NCBI RefSeq assembly: GCF_964253915.1
Contig: NZ_CAXUSG020000018.1
Span: 18,424-82,423 of the forward strand
DNA: 64,000 nt
Direction of reading: 5' to 3'
DNA from: Metarhizobium sp964253915
GTDB lineage: Bacteria > Pseudomonadota > Alphaproteobacteria > Rhizobiales > Rhizobiaceae
Shown: in pieces, positions 49,861 to 58,280 of the stretch
Layout: the number at the start of each line of letters is the position of its first letter
Position numbering within the stretch: the stretch's first letter is position 1
The notes under the pieces: model-generated
Database searches by the model: none
The model's input: the letters and a program-made list of their open reading frames with translations, nothing else
Told to the model about the DNA's origin: nothing
Program-made: the position numbers and the translations under genes

Positions 49861-49915
49861 GAGCCTCTCTCCCGTCCTGAACCCGTCACGAAAATCCCCA
49901 CACTCCTCTTACTCT
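49861..49915 (-). repeat. GA-rich leader repeat, copy D (before parB)
   Basis: On the minus strand GAGAGTAAGAGGAGTG is followed by a TGACGGGTTCAGG section and ACGGGAGAGAGGCTC, ending 28 bp before the parB start. The block order and spacing match copy C and, more loosely, copies A and B. Confidence 0.6.
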
Positions 49916-50102
49916 CTTTCGGCCGCACAAGCGGAGAACCGGAAAGCCTGAGGAGCGCAAAGGCGCAAACCCGATTCACGCCTCTCCAAAGATCGGGCTG
50001 GCTGCGGGCGGCGCCCGTTCTGAACTCGACTTTGTCGAGCCTCACGGTAGAGCGATGCCGGTCTAGTTCACCACGAATAAAGGTTAGGTTCGGTGGCGGC
50101 CG

Positions 50103-50786
50103 TTAGCGTACCAATATTCCCAATTCTGACAGTAATTGACCTGCTTGCTGGCGTGAGATGATGGCGCCCTTGAACTTTCTGGCATCGACGAGCTTGATCC
50201 CGCCCACGTCAGCCCCTCGCAAATCGGCGCCTTCGAATCGGGTATCAACCAGATTAGCTTCCCTCAGACTACACTCGCGTAAAATAGCATCCCGAAAATC
50301 GCATCGCGACAGGTCTGCCATGCTGAAGTCCAGGCGTTCAAGCACTTGCTTGCGGAATGACATCGCTGGCAGCGCCGCCGCGGAGAAAATGCTTCCACTC
50401 AACTTTATGGCCAAAGCCGCTATTGAGGACATGTCCGCCCCCGTGAACTTGCAGTCGGCAATTTCGGCTTGGTTCAGCTTGGCTCGCCTAAGATTGGCAT
50501 TGTTGAAATCGCTGTTGCTCAGCACCGCTTCCGACAGGTTGGCAGCCTCCAGGCTAGCGTGTCCGGCTCTACAACGTATAAATCTCGAGCCCTCCAACTG
50601 GGCACTATCGAATTTGGTGCGCACCAGCGAGGAGGCCTCAAAAGTCCATCCCGAAAAATTCAGTCTTGAGAGATCCTTACCTTCAAGTTGGCAGGATTTT
50701 ATGTGATGCGGGAGCATCGTTTCAGACATCGAACGGATATCTTCTTCGTCTAACGAGCGTTCAACGATTTCTATGGGTTTGCTCAT
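50103..50786 (-). CDS. pentapeptide repeat protein, Qnr-like
   Basis: A 227-residue pentapeptide repeat protein, close to the 218 residues of Qnr. From about residue 30 it follows the A(D/N)LxX pattern: KDLSRLNFSGW, SLEAANLSEAVLSNSDFNNANLRRAKLNQAEIADCKFTGADM, then a break. It resumes with LERLDFSMADLSRCDFRDAILRECSLREANLVDTRFEGADLRGAD. The C-terminus QQAGQLLSELGIL resembles the Qnr dimerisation helix (QASLLMERLGI). Such right-handed beta-helices can mimic DNA and protect gyrase from quinolones and toxins. Gyrase protection here is inference. It lies downstream of the SDR gene with a hairpin at 50817-50838 between them. Confidence 0.85.
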   Translation of the reverse strand: MSKPIEIVERSLDEEDIRSMSETMLPHHIKSCQLEGKDLSRLNFSGWTFEASSLVRTKFDSAQLEGSRFIRCRAGHASLEAANLSEAVLSNSDFNNANLRRAKLNQAEIADCKFTGADMSSIAALAIKLSGSIFSAAALPAMSFRKQVLERLDFSMADLSRCDFRDAILRECSLREANLVDTRFEGADLRGADVGGIKLVDARKFKGAIISRQQAGQLLSELGILVR

Positions 50787-50816
50787 GATGGCCTCCAAGC
50801 CGCAGTGCCTGCCCAT

Positions 50817-50838
50817 CGCCCGCTTTCCAGGGCGGGCG
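50817..50838 (-). terminator. hairpin between SDR and pentapeptide genes
   Basis: CGCCCGC (50817-50823) and GCGGGCG (50832-50838) form a perfect 7-bp stem with an 8-nt loop. No T-run follows, so it may be an attenuator or weak terminator. Confidence 0.4.
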
Positions 50839-50854
50839 ACTGCATACTTTTCAG

Positions 50855-51595
50855 TTACGCTTGGTTCATCAAAGCGAAGAGGGCCTCGCCCTGCTGCCGG
50901 CTCGCCTGTGCGATGCCGATCGCGATCTCGTCTTGGTCTTTGCCCAGGGCACCCACGACCTCCGCAGCAAACTCCTCTGGTTTAAGGACAGGCAGCCCAG
51001 CGGCGATTGCGTCCAGCGCCGCATGGCCGCCAAGGCTTGTGTCTACGGGAGGGGCAATGATCTCGATCACGCGGACCGCCTGAGAGGCGAGTTGGTGCCG
51101 CAGGCTCAGTGTCACCGAATGTAGCGCCGCTTTGGACGCGCTATAAACGGGCAGGGATGCGACCGGACAAAATGCCAGACCTGACGACAGGTTTATGATC
51201 ATGGCTGCGTCCTGCGACTTCAGGATCGGCAGCAACTCCAGCGATAGCATCAAAGGCGCGAGGAAGTTGATCTGCATTTCTGCGGTGACCTGGGCTTCAT
51301 CGAGTGGACGGCTGAAGTCTGTCTTGGTCTGCACTGCAGCGTTGTTGATAAGTGCGGAAAGGTCTGGATGCTCCTGAGCAATCCAATTCACCAGGGCGGT
51401 GCGATCTTGTCGATCCGAGACATCGCATTGTCTGGTCAACAATTCTGGAACCAAGGTTCTGGCCGCATCAAGTCGACCTTGGTCGCGACCACAAGCAATT
51501 ACGGCGTTACCTTCGGCGATCAGCGCCCTCGCGAGCGCCAGACCGATGCCACCGGCACCGCCAGTAATGAGAAATTTCTTTGGTGTTGTCGTCAT
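50855..51595 (-). CDS. SDR family oxidoreductase
   Basis: A 246-residue classical short-chain dehydrogenase. Cofactor motif TGGAGGIG near residues 11-18, NNAA near 87-90, catalytic Ser in INLSSGLA near 137 and the active-site YSASK near 151-155. It resembles the DltE/YusS-like group that reduces small carbonyl compounds with NAD(P)H; the substrate is unknown. The ATG at 51595 gives MTTTPKKFLITGG. An inverted repeat lies about 120 bp upstream. Confidence 0.92.
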   Translation of the reverse strand: MTTTPKKFLITGGAGGIGLALARALIAEGNAVIACGRDQGRLDAARTLVPELLTRQCDVSDRQDRTALVNWIAQEHPDLSALINNAAVQTKTDFSRPLDEAQVTAEMQINFLAPLMLSLELLPILKSQDAAMIINLSSGLAFCPVASLPVYSASKAALHSVTLSLRHQLASQAVRVIEIIAPPVDTSLGGHAALDAIAAGLPVLKPEEFAAEVVGALGKDQDEIAIGIAQASRQQGEALFALMNQA

Positions 51596-51965
51596 CGTGC
51601 ATCCTTTCAAAAAAGCTAGGTGCGCCGTGACGTTGAAGATAGCCTCGGACACACCAGTGCGCCGTGGGATCACGGTTGGCACTGTCGTGGATGTCCTGGA
51701 GGACGAGAAACTTCCACATACGTGGAAGCGGCCGAACTACCAACGGCCTGCTCTCTTATCGACTGGAGGGTCGTAGCATGTGGGCAGGTAACGGGCAAGC
51801 ATGTAGCCAGCGGTTGCTCAGTTTATGGCTGGGCTGGGGGCGTTGCGGGGTCTCCCCGCTGATGGGGGTGTGCCGGCGACCACGTCGCCGGCCAGGGGGA
51901 AGGCCTTCCCCCACAAAAACGCCTTTCTGTAATGCCTGAAAGCTGTCAATCCGGATGAACGCATT
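51596..51965. other. intergenic region with one operator-like inverted repeat
   Basis: About 370 bp with no gene I can support. CTTCCAC (51711-51717) and GTGGAAG (51722-51728) form a perfect 7-bp inverted repeat with a 4-bp centre, in the expected promoter region of the SDR gene. The right part lies between the SDR unit and the 3' end of the TrlF gene. Confidence 0.45.
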
Positions 51966-54938
51966 TCATCTTTCCAGTCTGACGCGCAGACGCCGTGCCC
52001 GCTCACGAAATGCCTCCTCGCCACCTTCAAGAATGTCACAAACTGCCTTGCGGATATTGGCATTTTCCAGACCCCCAGCCCTGTAGGTGATCGGGGGCAG
52101 ACCGCCAATCTGATGCGGGCCGACTTCTGCAACGATGATCTGATCCGCATCCGTATTGATCACGAGGTTCGCATTGTGGGTGACCATGATCACCTGCCGC
52201 TTGGACTTCGCAGCTATGAACAGCGAGACGAGTTCGTCGAAGACGGACTTGGGATCGAGATTCTCCTCGGGCTGATCGATGATGAGCGGACGGTCATCGG
52301 CATCATCCAAAGCCAGATAGAGAAGAAGGAGAACGATGCCTCGCGTGCCGGGTGAGAGCTTGCGGATATCGATGCCGTCATAGACGATCTCGTAGCGCAC
52401 TGAGATATGATCGGTTGCAAAGAGCCAATGGGCAAATTCCTTCAGCCAGGCGCGAAACTCCGCCTGTTGCGTTTGAGCGATTGGGGCGTGCCCGATCAAG
52501 TCTCTCAGATAGGTTGAAATGAAGGTGGCCATTGCGGTCTGCACATCCGCTGCCGTCCCATTTTCCCACGCCGGCTTGAGCGCTGTATTGGCCAACTGGA
52601 TCAGCGATCCACGACCATTGAAGGGGCCGGCCTTTCTACGATCTAGGAGTTTCTCCTCGGCAATCGTTCCCCAGGCTTCGACATCAACGATACGTCGCAC
52701 GGAGAAGCCGAGCTTTTGCAAGGTTCCCGATGACGCTGCCAGACGGCTCATAAGGGGAGCGTAGAGACTAGCGAGCGCCATCTGCTCATTGATGATCGCT
52801 TCGAACACACGGCCATAGGCTGCATCACGTTCGGTTTGCAGGTCCTTCTTGCGGACAGCGGCGCCCTGCGAATCGGTGAGACGGGTCTGCAGGCTCTGAA
52901 GGGCGGTGTTCTCCTGCGCGATACGGAGCGAAAGCGCGGAATACTGATCCCGGATCAATTTGTCTGCGCTGACCAGAGCTTCGAGCCGTGTCATCTCGGC
53001 TTGAAGAACGTTGAGGGTGAGTGTCGAAAGATCGGCACCGTCGGCGATGGGTGGCGCGGGAATTCCCGGTGGCAGAGGAACACCATTAAGGGCGGCGATC
53101 TGTTGATCCGCCCATGTGACGTAACCCGCCAGACTCTTGTCGACATCGCCTTTATAGACCAGCAGAAATTCGTCCCACTGCTGATCGTTCATATGGCCTT
53201 GCTGATGGCGTTCCCTGGCCTGCCGCAACAATTCGGGCGCCTTGGTCGCGCGGGTGCTTTTCACCTCATCCTGCAGGGCGAGGAAGGTCCGCCGCTGATT
53301 GCCGAACCCCTGAATCTTGCTGCGTACGGCCTGCACCGCCTGACTGAGTTGCGTGTGCCGTTGTGCCTGAGCTTCGGTGCCCTTGACGACGAGTTTGGCG
53401 AGATCTTCATTGTAGCTTTTGATCAGGCTGGTTTTCTGGGTCACCTGCGCAGTCAGAGTCGCGACCGAACTTTCCTTTTCCAGTTCCGTAGCGATGCGAT
53501 CGGAAATGTCGGCAATAGCTTCGGCTTCTCGCTCACGGGCTTGCTGGAAGCGACTTGTGCTATGGCTGCGCAACTCGGCGAAGTCGATCGCACCGTCCCG
53601 CTGATCGTCGGAGTGGGATTCGAAAATCACACGTTCGATCTCGGCGATCAGACCGTCAGAGAAGCCGCCGGAAGAGCAGAGCTCTTCCACGAATTGCTGC
53701 GACAAATATCGGGCGCGCGGAAAGGATAGATGATTGTTGGCGTCCCGACCATCGAGCGCGCGTGTGATGGTGGCACCACCACCCCAGGTCAACGTGGCCG
53801 TCGCATTGCCGACCAGCTTGCGGGCGCGGACAAGGAAGGAGGGACTAGCATTCTCGCTGGCGCTCCATCCAGATGGCGTGATGGCATCGCATCCAGCAGC
53901 AATCATATCGGCGAGGGCCGTTTTCCCGGAACCGCGAGCCCCGATGATAGCCACCAGGCCGGGGTTTAGCGGGATTTTGGGAGTCGCGGCCCAATCTGCA
54001 TCAGCAATGGAGATGTGCGAAATGACTTGCGAGGGCATAGCGGTTCGCGGCGGTTCCGTTCCGACGTAAGCGCGGCCTTCCGGATCGATGCAGGCTTGGC
54101 GCAGTGCATCGAACTCGAGCCCGCCCTTGATCCATGAGAAGCGCTCTTCGACGGGTTGGCCTACGCTCTTTTGATCATGGGCGTCACTTCCGTGCAGGCA
54201 GGGCTTGCAACCATCATAGTTTTCGCGGAGTTGCTCGACGCTCACACCTTTTTTGCCAAACCAGAATTCGCGCTGTGCGGGGCTGCTTGAGAAGATGATG
54301 TGGGCGAACCGCTCGATCTCCTGGCGCATCGTCGCATCGGCCGCCTGTCGCAACCCCGACGTTCCATCTCCCGCTGCGCCGGCCACTGCGACCAAAATGT
54401 TGGCCTTCGCCCAGTCGCTGTCTCTTAGCACCTGGCGCAGTTGAGCGAAGTTGACCTTGAACTGCGTGGCACCGTGGCGCAGAGCCGCGCCATCGTCGAT
54501 GATGGCGGTGTCGGCGCGCTTGCCCAGAGCAATCAGGTCGTTGCGAGTACAGTTATAGGTGTCGCCATGCGCCTGGAACTGCAATCGTTGGAGAATGCGA
54601 TGCAGTTCGGCCAAATGATTAGAATCTTCCGGACTAACTAGCAGGTGCACATTGACGAAGCCGGTCTTGGCGGCGATGTCGAGCCGCAGTTCGACATTTG
54701 GAAAGATGAGCTGGACGTTGGGCAAGCGCCCCGCCTGCTTGCGTCGCAACACCTCCTCATACGTGTCAGTAACATAGTAGTCGGTGACAGCTACCGCTCC
54801 GATCGTCGGCGTGCAGCTTTCCAGTGATGTGAGATAGGCCTCCCAGGGATCGCCGCCGCCGAACTGATTGTTCAGGATTGTCCCCGGCGCATGGATATGC
54901 GGCTCCCAACGCCGCCACTGCGAACCTCTACCGATCAT
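51966..54938 (-). CDS. TrlF-type PHP-domain/ABC-like ATPase
   Basis: A 990-residue protein with two parts. Residues 1-300 are a PHP-like metal hydrolase domain: WEPHIHAPG (11-19), VAVTDYY near 49-55, PNVELR near 80 and HGSDAH (249-254). Residues 320-990 are an SMC/Rad50-like ABC ATPase: Walker A GARGSGKT (333-340), a long coiled coil near 450-760, then LSPGTRGIVLLLLYLAL (signature), Walker B PLIIDQPEENLD and VTHNANLVINTDADQ. This is the build of TrlF-family ATPases, often found in defence islands. The PHP domain may cut nucleic acid or nucleotides. A DUF2971 gene lies 123 bp upstream on the same strand. Confidence 0.85.
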   Translation of the reverse strand: MIGRGSQWRRWEPHIHAPGTILNNQFGGGDPWEAYLTSLESCTPTIGAVAVTDYYVTDTYEEVLRRKQAGRLPNVQLIFPNVELRLDIAAKTGFVNVHLLVSPEDSNHLAELHRILQRLQFQAHGDTYNCTRNDLIALGKRADTAIIDDGAALRHGATQFKVNFAQLRQVLRDSDWAKANILVAVAGAAGDGTSGLRQAADATMRQEIERFAHIIFSSSPAQREFWFGKKGVSVEQLRENYDGCKPCLHGSDAHDQKSVGQPVEERFSWIKGGLEFDALRQACIDPEGRAYVGTEPPRTAMPSQVISHISIADADWAATPKIPLNPGLVAIIGARGSGKTALADMIAAGCDAITPSGWSASENASPSFLVRARKLVGNATATLTWGGGATITRALDGRDANNHLSFPRARYLSQQFVEELCSSGGFSDGLIAEIERVIFESHSDDQRDGAIDFAELRSHSTSRFQQAREREAEAIADISDRIATELEKESSVATLTAQVTQKTSLIKSYNEDLAKLVVKGTEAQAQRHTQLSQAVQAVRSKIQGFGNQRRTFLALQDEVKSTRATKAPELLRQARERHQQGHMNDQQWDEFLLVYKGDVDKSLAGYVTWADQQIAALNGVPLPPGIPAPPIADGADLSTLTLNVLQAEMTRLEALVSADKLIRDQYSALSLRIAQENTALQSLQTRLTDSQGAAVRKKDLQTERDAAYGRVFEAIINEQMALASLYAPLMSRLAASSGTLQKLGFSVRRIVDVEAWGTIAEEKLLDRRKAGPFNGRGSLIQLANTALKPAWENGTAADVQTAMATFISTYLRDLIGHAPIAQTQQAEFRAWLKEFAHWLFATDHISVRYEIVYDGIDIRKLSPGTRGIVLLLLYLALDDADDRPLIIDQPEENLDPKSVFDELVSLFIAAKSKRQVIMVTHNANLVINTDADQIIVAEVGPHQIGGLPPITYRAGGLENANIRKAVCDILEGGEEAFRERARRLRVRLER

Positions 54939-55061
54939 TGCCCCTCCGCGTGTGTCGGCAGAAATAGATGGCCTATTGCTCTGTCCGAATCCATGTGACT
55001 TAAAAGCTTTTTAGCATCCACAGGTTGTTTTAAAGCAAGTCTTCTATGAAATCTGTTTTCA

Positions 55062-56000
55062 TTATTTATCCAGAACCTCGAAGGCTTCAAAAATCGAGCG
55101 CGATCGCCGGGGTAGTGATGCTCCGAGTTCATCGGTGTCGAGCGCGTACTTCCGGAGGTGGAAAGTACCCGACACTTCGCGCATCTCGAAAAATCGCACG
55201 GGTCGTCCTCGGTTTGCCAGGGCCTGAACGATCGTAAACTTGACGGTGGATTTGCAGCGAATGCCGAAGACGACTTCTTCGAGTTCCAGCGGTGAATCCT
55301 GTGCGCCGCGTCTCCCGATCAGGCGCCATTCCCGCTCATAACGCCAGCTCGCGGCCTTGCGAAGCAGGACGGCTTCGTCAACGCGGCCTCGCGCCGCGCT
55401 GTCGATCTCCATCACGGCCACATCGCTGGCCAGTACCTTGCGACTGCCCCCATAGCGGATTTTATGAAGGTCGGCTTCCGCCCCGGCCGGAACGGAGTAG
55501 CCGGCACAAATCCCGTTGTGCTGATCGCCATAATGGCTCCACATCAACGGACATGTGGCGCGGACGCCGAACGAAACGATGCCACGGTCGTAGCGGCGAA
55601 GCAGTTCCTCTTCGAGATACTGCCGCAGAAGCGATTGCAGGGGATCGTCGATCTCGTAGCTGGGATCTGTGGCGTGGTAGCGGATTTCTTCAAGCAGCCG
55701 AGCGGCATCCTTCTGGCTGTGCCGCGCTATGTGATCGATGGTTTTGGGGCCACGATATTTGAGGGACTTTGCCGCTGCCTGCATTTCATCAAGGATGCGC
55801 TGCTCGCGGAGACGGCTAAGAACCTGTTCAAGCTGATCGTTGGGAATGTTCGCATCGAGCGTTGGTCGGCAGTCGAGAGGGTCGTTGAAGTCACCCGGGT
55901 CTGAATAGTACAGTTCATCGGCGACCAGCATGTCGAGCAAGCGATGGCTGAAACCTCGATATTTATACAGCAGTCTTGGTAACTTAATCAGCTCAGCCAT
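55062..56000 (-). CDS. DUF2971 family protein
   Basis: A 312-residue DUF2971 protein. The family marks are clear: LLYKYRGF near residue 10, LYYSDPGDFNDPLDCRP near 32-48, then GIVSFGVRATCPLMWSHYGDQHNGICAGYSV and ASWRYEREWRL. DUF2971 proteins occur widely in phage-defence neighbourhoods; biochemical function is not established. The ATG at 56000 follows GAGG; a GTG two codons earlier is possible. It lies between an Abi-C-like gene and the TrlF-type ATPase. Confidence 0.88.
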   Translation of the reverse strand: MAELIKLPRLLYKYRGFSHRLLDMLVADELYYSDPGDFNDPLDCRPTLDANIPNDQLEQVLSRLREQRILDEMQAAAKSLKYRGPKTIDHIARHSQKDAARLLEEIRYHATDPSYEIDDPLQSLLRQYLEEELLRRYDRGIVSFGVRATCPLMWSHYGDQHNGICAGYSVPAGAEADLHKIRYGGSRKVLASDVAVMEIDSAARGRVDEAVLLRKAASWRYEREWRLIGRRGAQDSPLELEEVVFGIRCKSTVKFTIVQALANRGRPVRFFEMREVSGTFHLRKYALDTDELGASLPRRSRSIFEAFEVLDK

Positions 56001-56072
56001 GGTCACCCTCAGTCCCTCAGTATTTTCATTCCCGTTTCGAACGCGACTTCCCCGCTTTAAGCGCGATGGCGA

Positions 56073-56906
56073 TCAAGATACCTCCGCCAACTCCGCGAGG
56101 AGATAGTTGATGTAGCTGCGTGTCAGGTTGCAGTAGAGATGGGCCTCCCTCAGCGACGGCGAAACATCGGCCGCGAGTTGCGTGCCATGTCGGACGCCGC
56201 CGCCGCCCGGCGAAGAGAGGAAACCGTGCATCTTGGTCATCCAACCGAGCGCTTCGGCCAGCGCGCTGCCGCCGTTATTTTTGCGCAGGGCGCGGATGAT
56301 CTCGTTGAAGTATTTTCCTTCGACCGTTCCCGATCCGCTTTCCTGACCCTGGAATGCCGTCGACACCGTTTCAAGGAGCCAAAGAATTTCCTGCACTGCC
56401 TGCCGCGGCCGTTGTTCGAGAAGAAGGCGATCGGCTTGGTCGAGCGAGGTGTGAATAAGCTCATGCGCGCGTTGGCCCAGCGATTTCTGCGGCGTCTGGA
56501 CGACAATAGGTGTCTGTGGATGGCGTGCCAGCAGGGCTGGGGGCCTCACCTCATAGGGCACTTCATGTTCATAGAGGATCTGGTTGACGACATCGGCGTC
56601 AGGGAGGCCTATTTCCGGATGCGCCGTCTGTATCTGCGCGCACCCATCCCAGAAGGCGCTGATAAATACCGGGGCATTGTCCCCGGCCGACATCATCGCA
56701 CCATGAAGGTCGCTGATCGCCCAGCTTTCGCTGGAGCTCCAGGATTGGCCGCCAGTGAATTTCGCCTTGAACAGCTCAAAGATCGACCAGGACGATTCCG
56801 ATTGGCTGGCGATGGAGTGAACAAGTGAATTAAAGGCATTCACCGCTACCGGGGGCATCGCACCGGGGGAGCCATAACGCCATGCTGTCGGCATCGTCAG
56901 GGCCAT
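56073..56906 (-). CDS. Abi-C-like abortive infection protein
   Basis: A 277-residue protein. The C-terminal third (about 180-277) resembles the Abi-C/AbiJ-type domain: YFNEIIRALRKNNGGSALAEALGWMTKMHGFL, then GGGVRHGTQ and EAHLYCNLTRSYINYLLAELAE. The GGGVRHG element corresponds to the GxGHG/RHG motif of that domain. The N-terminal part is not recognised. It begins 10 bp after the DUF5615 gene. A role in abortive infection is inferred from this domain and the neighbours. Confidence 0.65.
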   Translation of the reverse strand: MALTMPTAWRYGSPGAMPPVAVNAFNSLVHSIASQSESSWSIFELFKAKFTGGQSWSSSESWAISDLHGAMMSAGDNAPVFISAFWDGCAQIQTAHPEIGLPDADVVNQILYEHEVPYEVRPPALLARHPQTPIVVQTPQKSLGQRAHELIHTSLDQADRLLLEQRPRQAVQEILWLLETVSTAFQGQESGSGTVEGKYFNEIIRALRKNNGGSALAEALGWMTKMHGFLSSPGGGGVRHGTQLAADVSPSLREAHLYCNLTRSYINYLLAELAEVS

Positions 56907-56915
56907 GCTGCCACC

Positions 56916-57338
56916 TCAGCTTTCTTCGGCAGGAAGCGCGTAGCGGAGCACGCGCAGATCATCGTCGTCGTCGAGCGTGATTTCGAGCACTTGGTTCACC
57001 AGATCAGGGTCGGCATCGAGTTCGAGCAGAGCCTGCTCGAAGAGTTCGATCTGCATATCGAGATCCATGCCAGGAGGGCCGTTGAGGCAGATCAGGCCGG
57101 CATGAATCGCGACATCGGCATACTGCCCCTTCGTTCCGGGCTTGTCCCTTGGCCCTCGGAAGTCGACCGAGTTCTTGGTGACGAAGATCCAGTCGCCATC
57201 CAGGATGATCGGCGTCAACTCCCAGTCTTTATATCCTCCGAGCCCCAGCCAAACGATATGGCTGGTTTCGCCGTGTTCTTTGTCGATTGCGATCTTCGCA
57301 AGCTCTGGGCTGAGACATTCGTCGATTAGAAGCTTCAT
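56916..57338 (-). CDS. DUF5615 PIN-like toxin
   Basis: A 140-residue PIN-like protein starting MKLLIDECLSPELAKIA, with the first acidic residue of the PIN active site (Asp6, Glu7). It continues ETSHIVWLGLGGYKDWEL and WIFVTKNSVDFRG, carrying further conserved acidic residues (Asp near 37, Asp near 58). These are typical DUF5615/Mut7-C RNase-like features. It overlaps the DUF433 gene by 4 bp, the standard arrangement of this toxin-antitoxin type. Confidence 0.88.
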   Translation of the reverse strand: MKLLIDECLSPELAKIAIDKEHGETSHIVWLGLGGYKDWELTPIILDGDWIFVTKNSVDFRGPRDKPGTKGQYADVAIHAGLICLNGPPGMDLDMQIELFEQALLELDADPDLVNQVLEITLDDDDDLRVLRYALPAEES

Positions 57339-57988
57339 CCCGCCTTCCTACGGCGAGGTACGCGCCGGTCAGTGACGATGGTCGAGCCTTCCGGGAGGTC
57401 GCCCGAGACGCGGGGCCGGCCGCGGAGCGGGTTGGCTTCCGCATAGATCGCGGCAAGGCGAACCTTCTCGGCATCGAGGCTTGGCCAGGCGTCAAGGATG
57501 CGCTCGATCGGGCGACCGGCCGCGACGGCGGCTGCGACATCGTAGACAGGAACGCGAGTGCCACGAATGACTGGCGTACTGCTGAGAATATCGTCGGAGG
57601 TACAGACGATTTCGCGCGCTGCTGCCAGATCGTCCAGCCGCTCGCTCGTGCCCTTCACGAAGGGCAACAGATCGATGGTCAGGAACTCGTCGCGCACGGT
57701 CCAGTCTTCGCGCAGCAATGCCGCCCAGGCGAGCGCACGGGAGCGCGTCAGCCTAGGGCCGGCGGTCTTAATGGCGAACAGCCGTTCTTCCGAGGTGAGG
57801 CGCTTGGCGCTCTCGAAGTAAAACGCAATGAAGGAGCATGCGCCAGCGAGAACATACCGCCCGTTGTCGAGTGACACGAAGGCATCTGGCAGGATGCGCT
57901 CATCGATGACGCGATTGATGTCGCGCAGGCTCACGCGCGAGACGACAGCGGCCTCGGTCGCCTTCAGCATTTCCGCGACAGCGGGCAT
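57335..57988 (-). CDS. DUF433 antitoxin
   Basis: A 217-residue DUF433 protein. An N-terminal HTH-like region (EAAVVSRVSLRDINRVIDERILP) precedes a DUF433 domain near residues 125-185: DDILSSTPVIRGTRVPVYDVAAAVAAGRPIERILDAWPSLDAEKVRLAAIYAEANP. DUF433 proteins are DNA-binding antitoxins for DUF5615 toxins. GGAGGCC stands before the ATG at 57988. It is the first gene of the five-gene run that ends in the TrlF-type ATPase and may autoregulate the whole run. Confidence 0.9.
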   Translation of the reverse strand: MPAVAEMLKATEAAVVSRVSLRDINRVIDERILPDAFVSLDNGRYVLAGACSFIAFYFESAKRLTSEERLFAIKTAGPRLTRSRALAWAALLREDWTVRDEFLTIDLLPFVKGTSERLDDLAAAREIVCTSDDILSSTPVIRGTRVPVYDVAAAVAAGRPIERILDAWPSLDAEKVRLAAIYAEANPLRGRPRVSGDLPEGSTIVTDRRVPRRRKAG

Positions 57989-58013
57989 GTAGGCCTCCTA
58001 ATTTAATCTTCCG

Positions 58014-58211
58014 ATGGATCGGAATATATATTCTCAGGGCGCCAATTTCAAGATAGAGGTTGATAGGTGCGAGGGAATCTCACTTATGCTGCGCTCCGGG
58101 CAAGAATCGCACGGGCCCTTGTCCGAGCTTATCGCCGGACAAGCAGCGGAAGAGTTTTTGGAGTCAATCAATCAGACGTTGACGCTGCTCCGGCTTCCCG
58201 ATTCATACTAA
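58014..58211 (+). CDS. possible small hypothetical protein
   Basis: A 65-residue plus-strand frame, MDRNIYSQGANFKIEVDRCEGISLMLRSGQESHGPLSEL and so on. It is divergent from the DUF433 gene and 70 bp before the AcrVA2-like gene. The composition is protein-like, but no ribosome binding site or family is evident. Confidence 0.35.
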   Translation: MDRNIYSQGANFKIEVDRCEGISLMLRSGQESHGPLSELIAGQAAEEFLESINQTLTLLRLPDSY

Positions 58212-58280
58212 CATGAGCGTTTCTTGCTGAGTTTGAGCGAGAACTTGCAGTGAGCTGAATCTGTTGTTTTGGGGGGAGTT

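Noticed and set aside
51620..51776. Plus-strand frame ending in a VVDVLEDEKLPHTWKRPNYQ-like stretch upstream of the SDR gene
   Set aside because: It reads somewhat like a protein end, but the upstream part is the antisense of the SDR gene, and no start or family could be supported.
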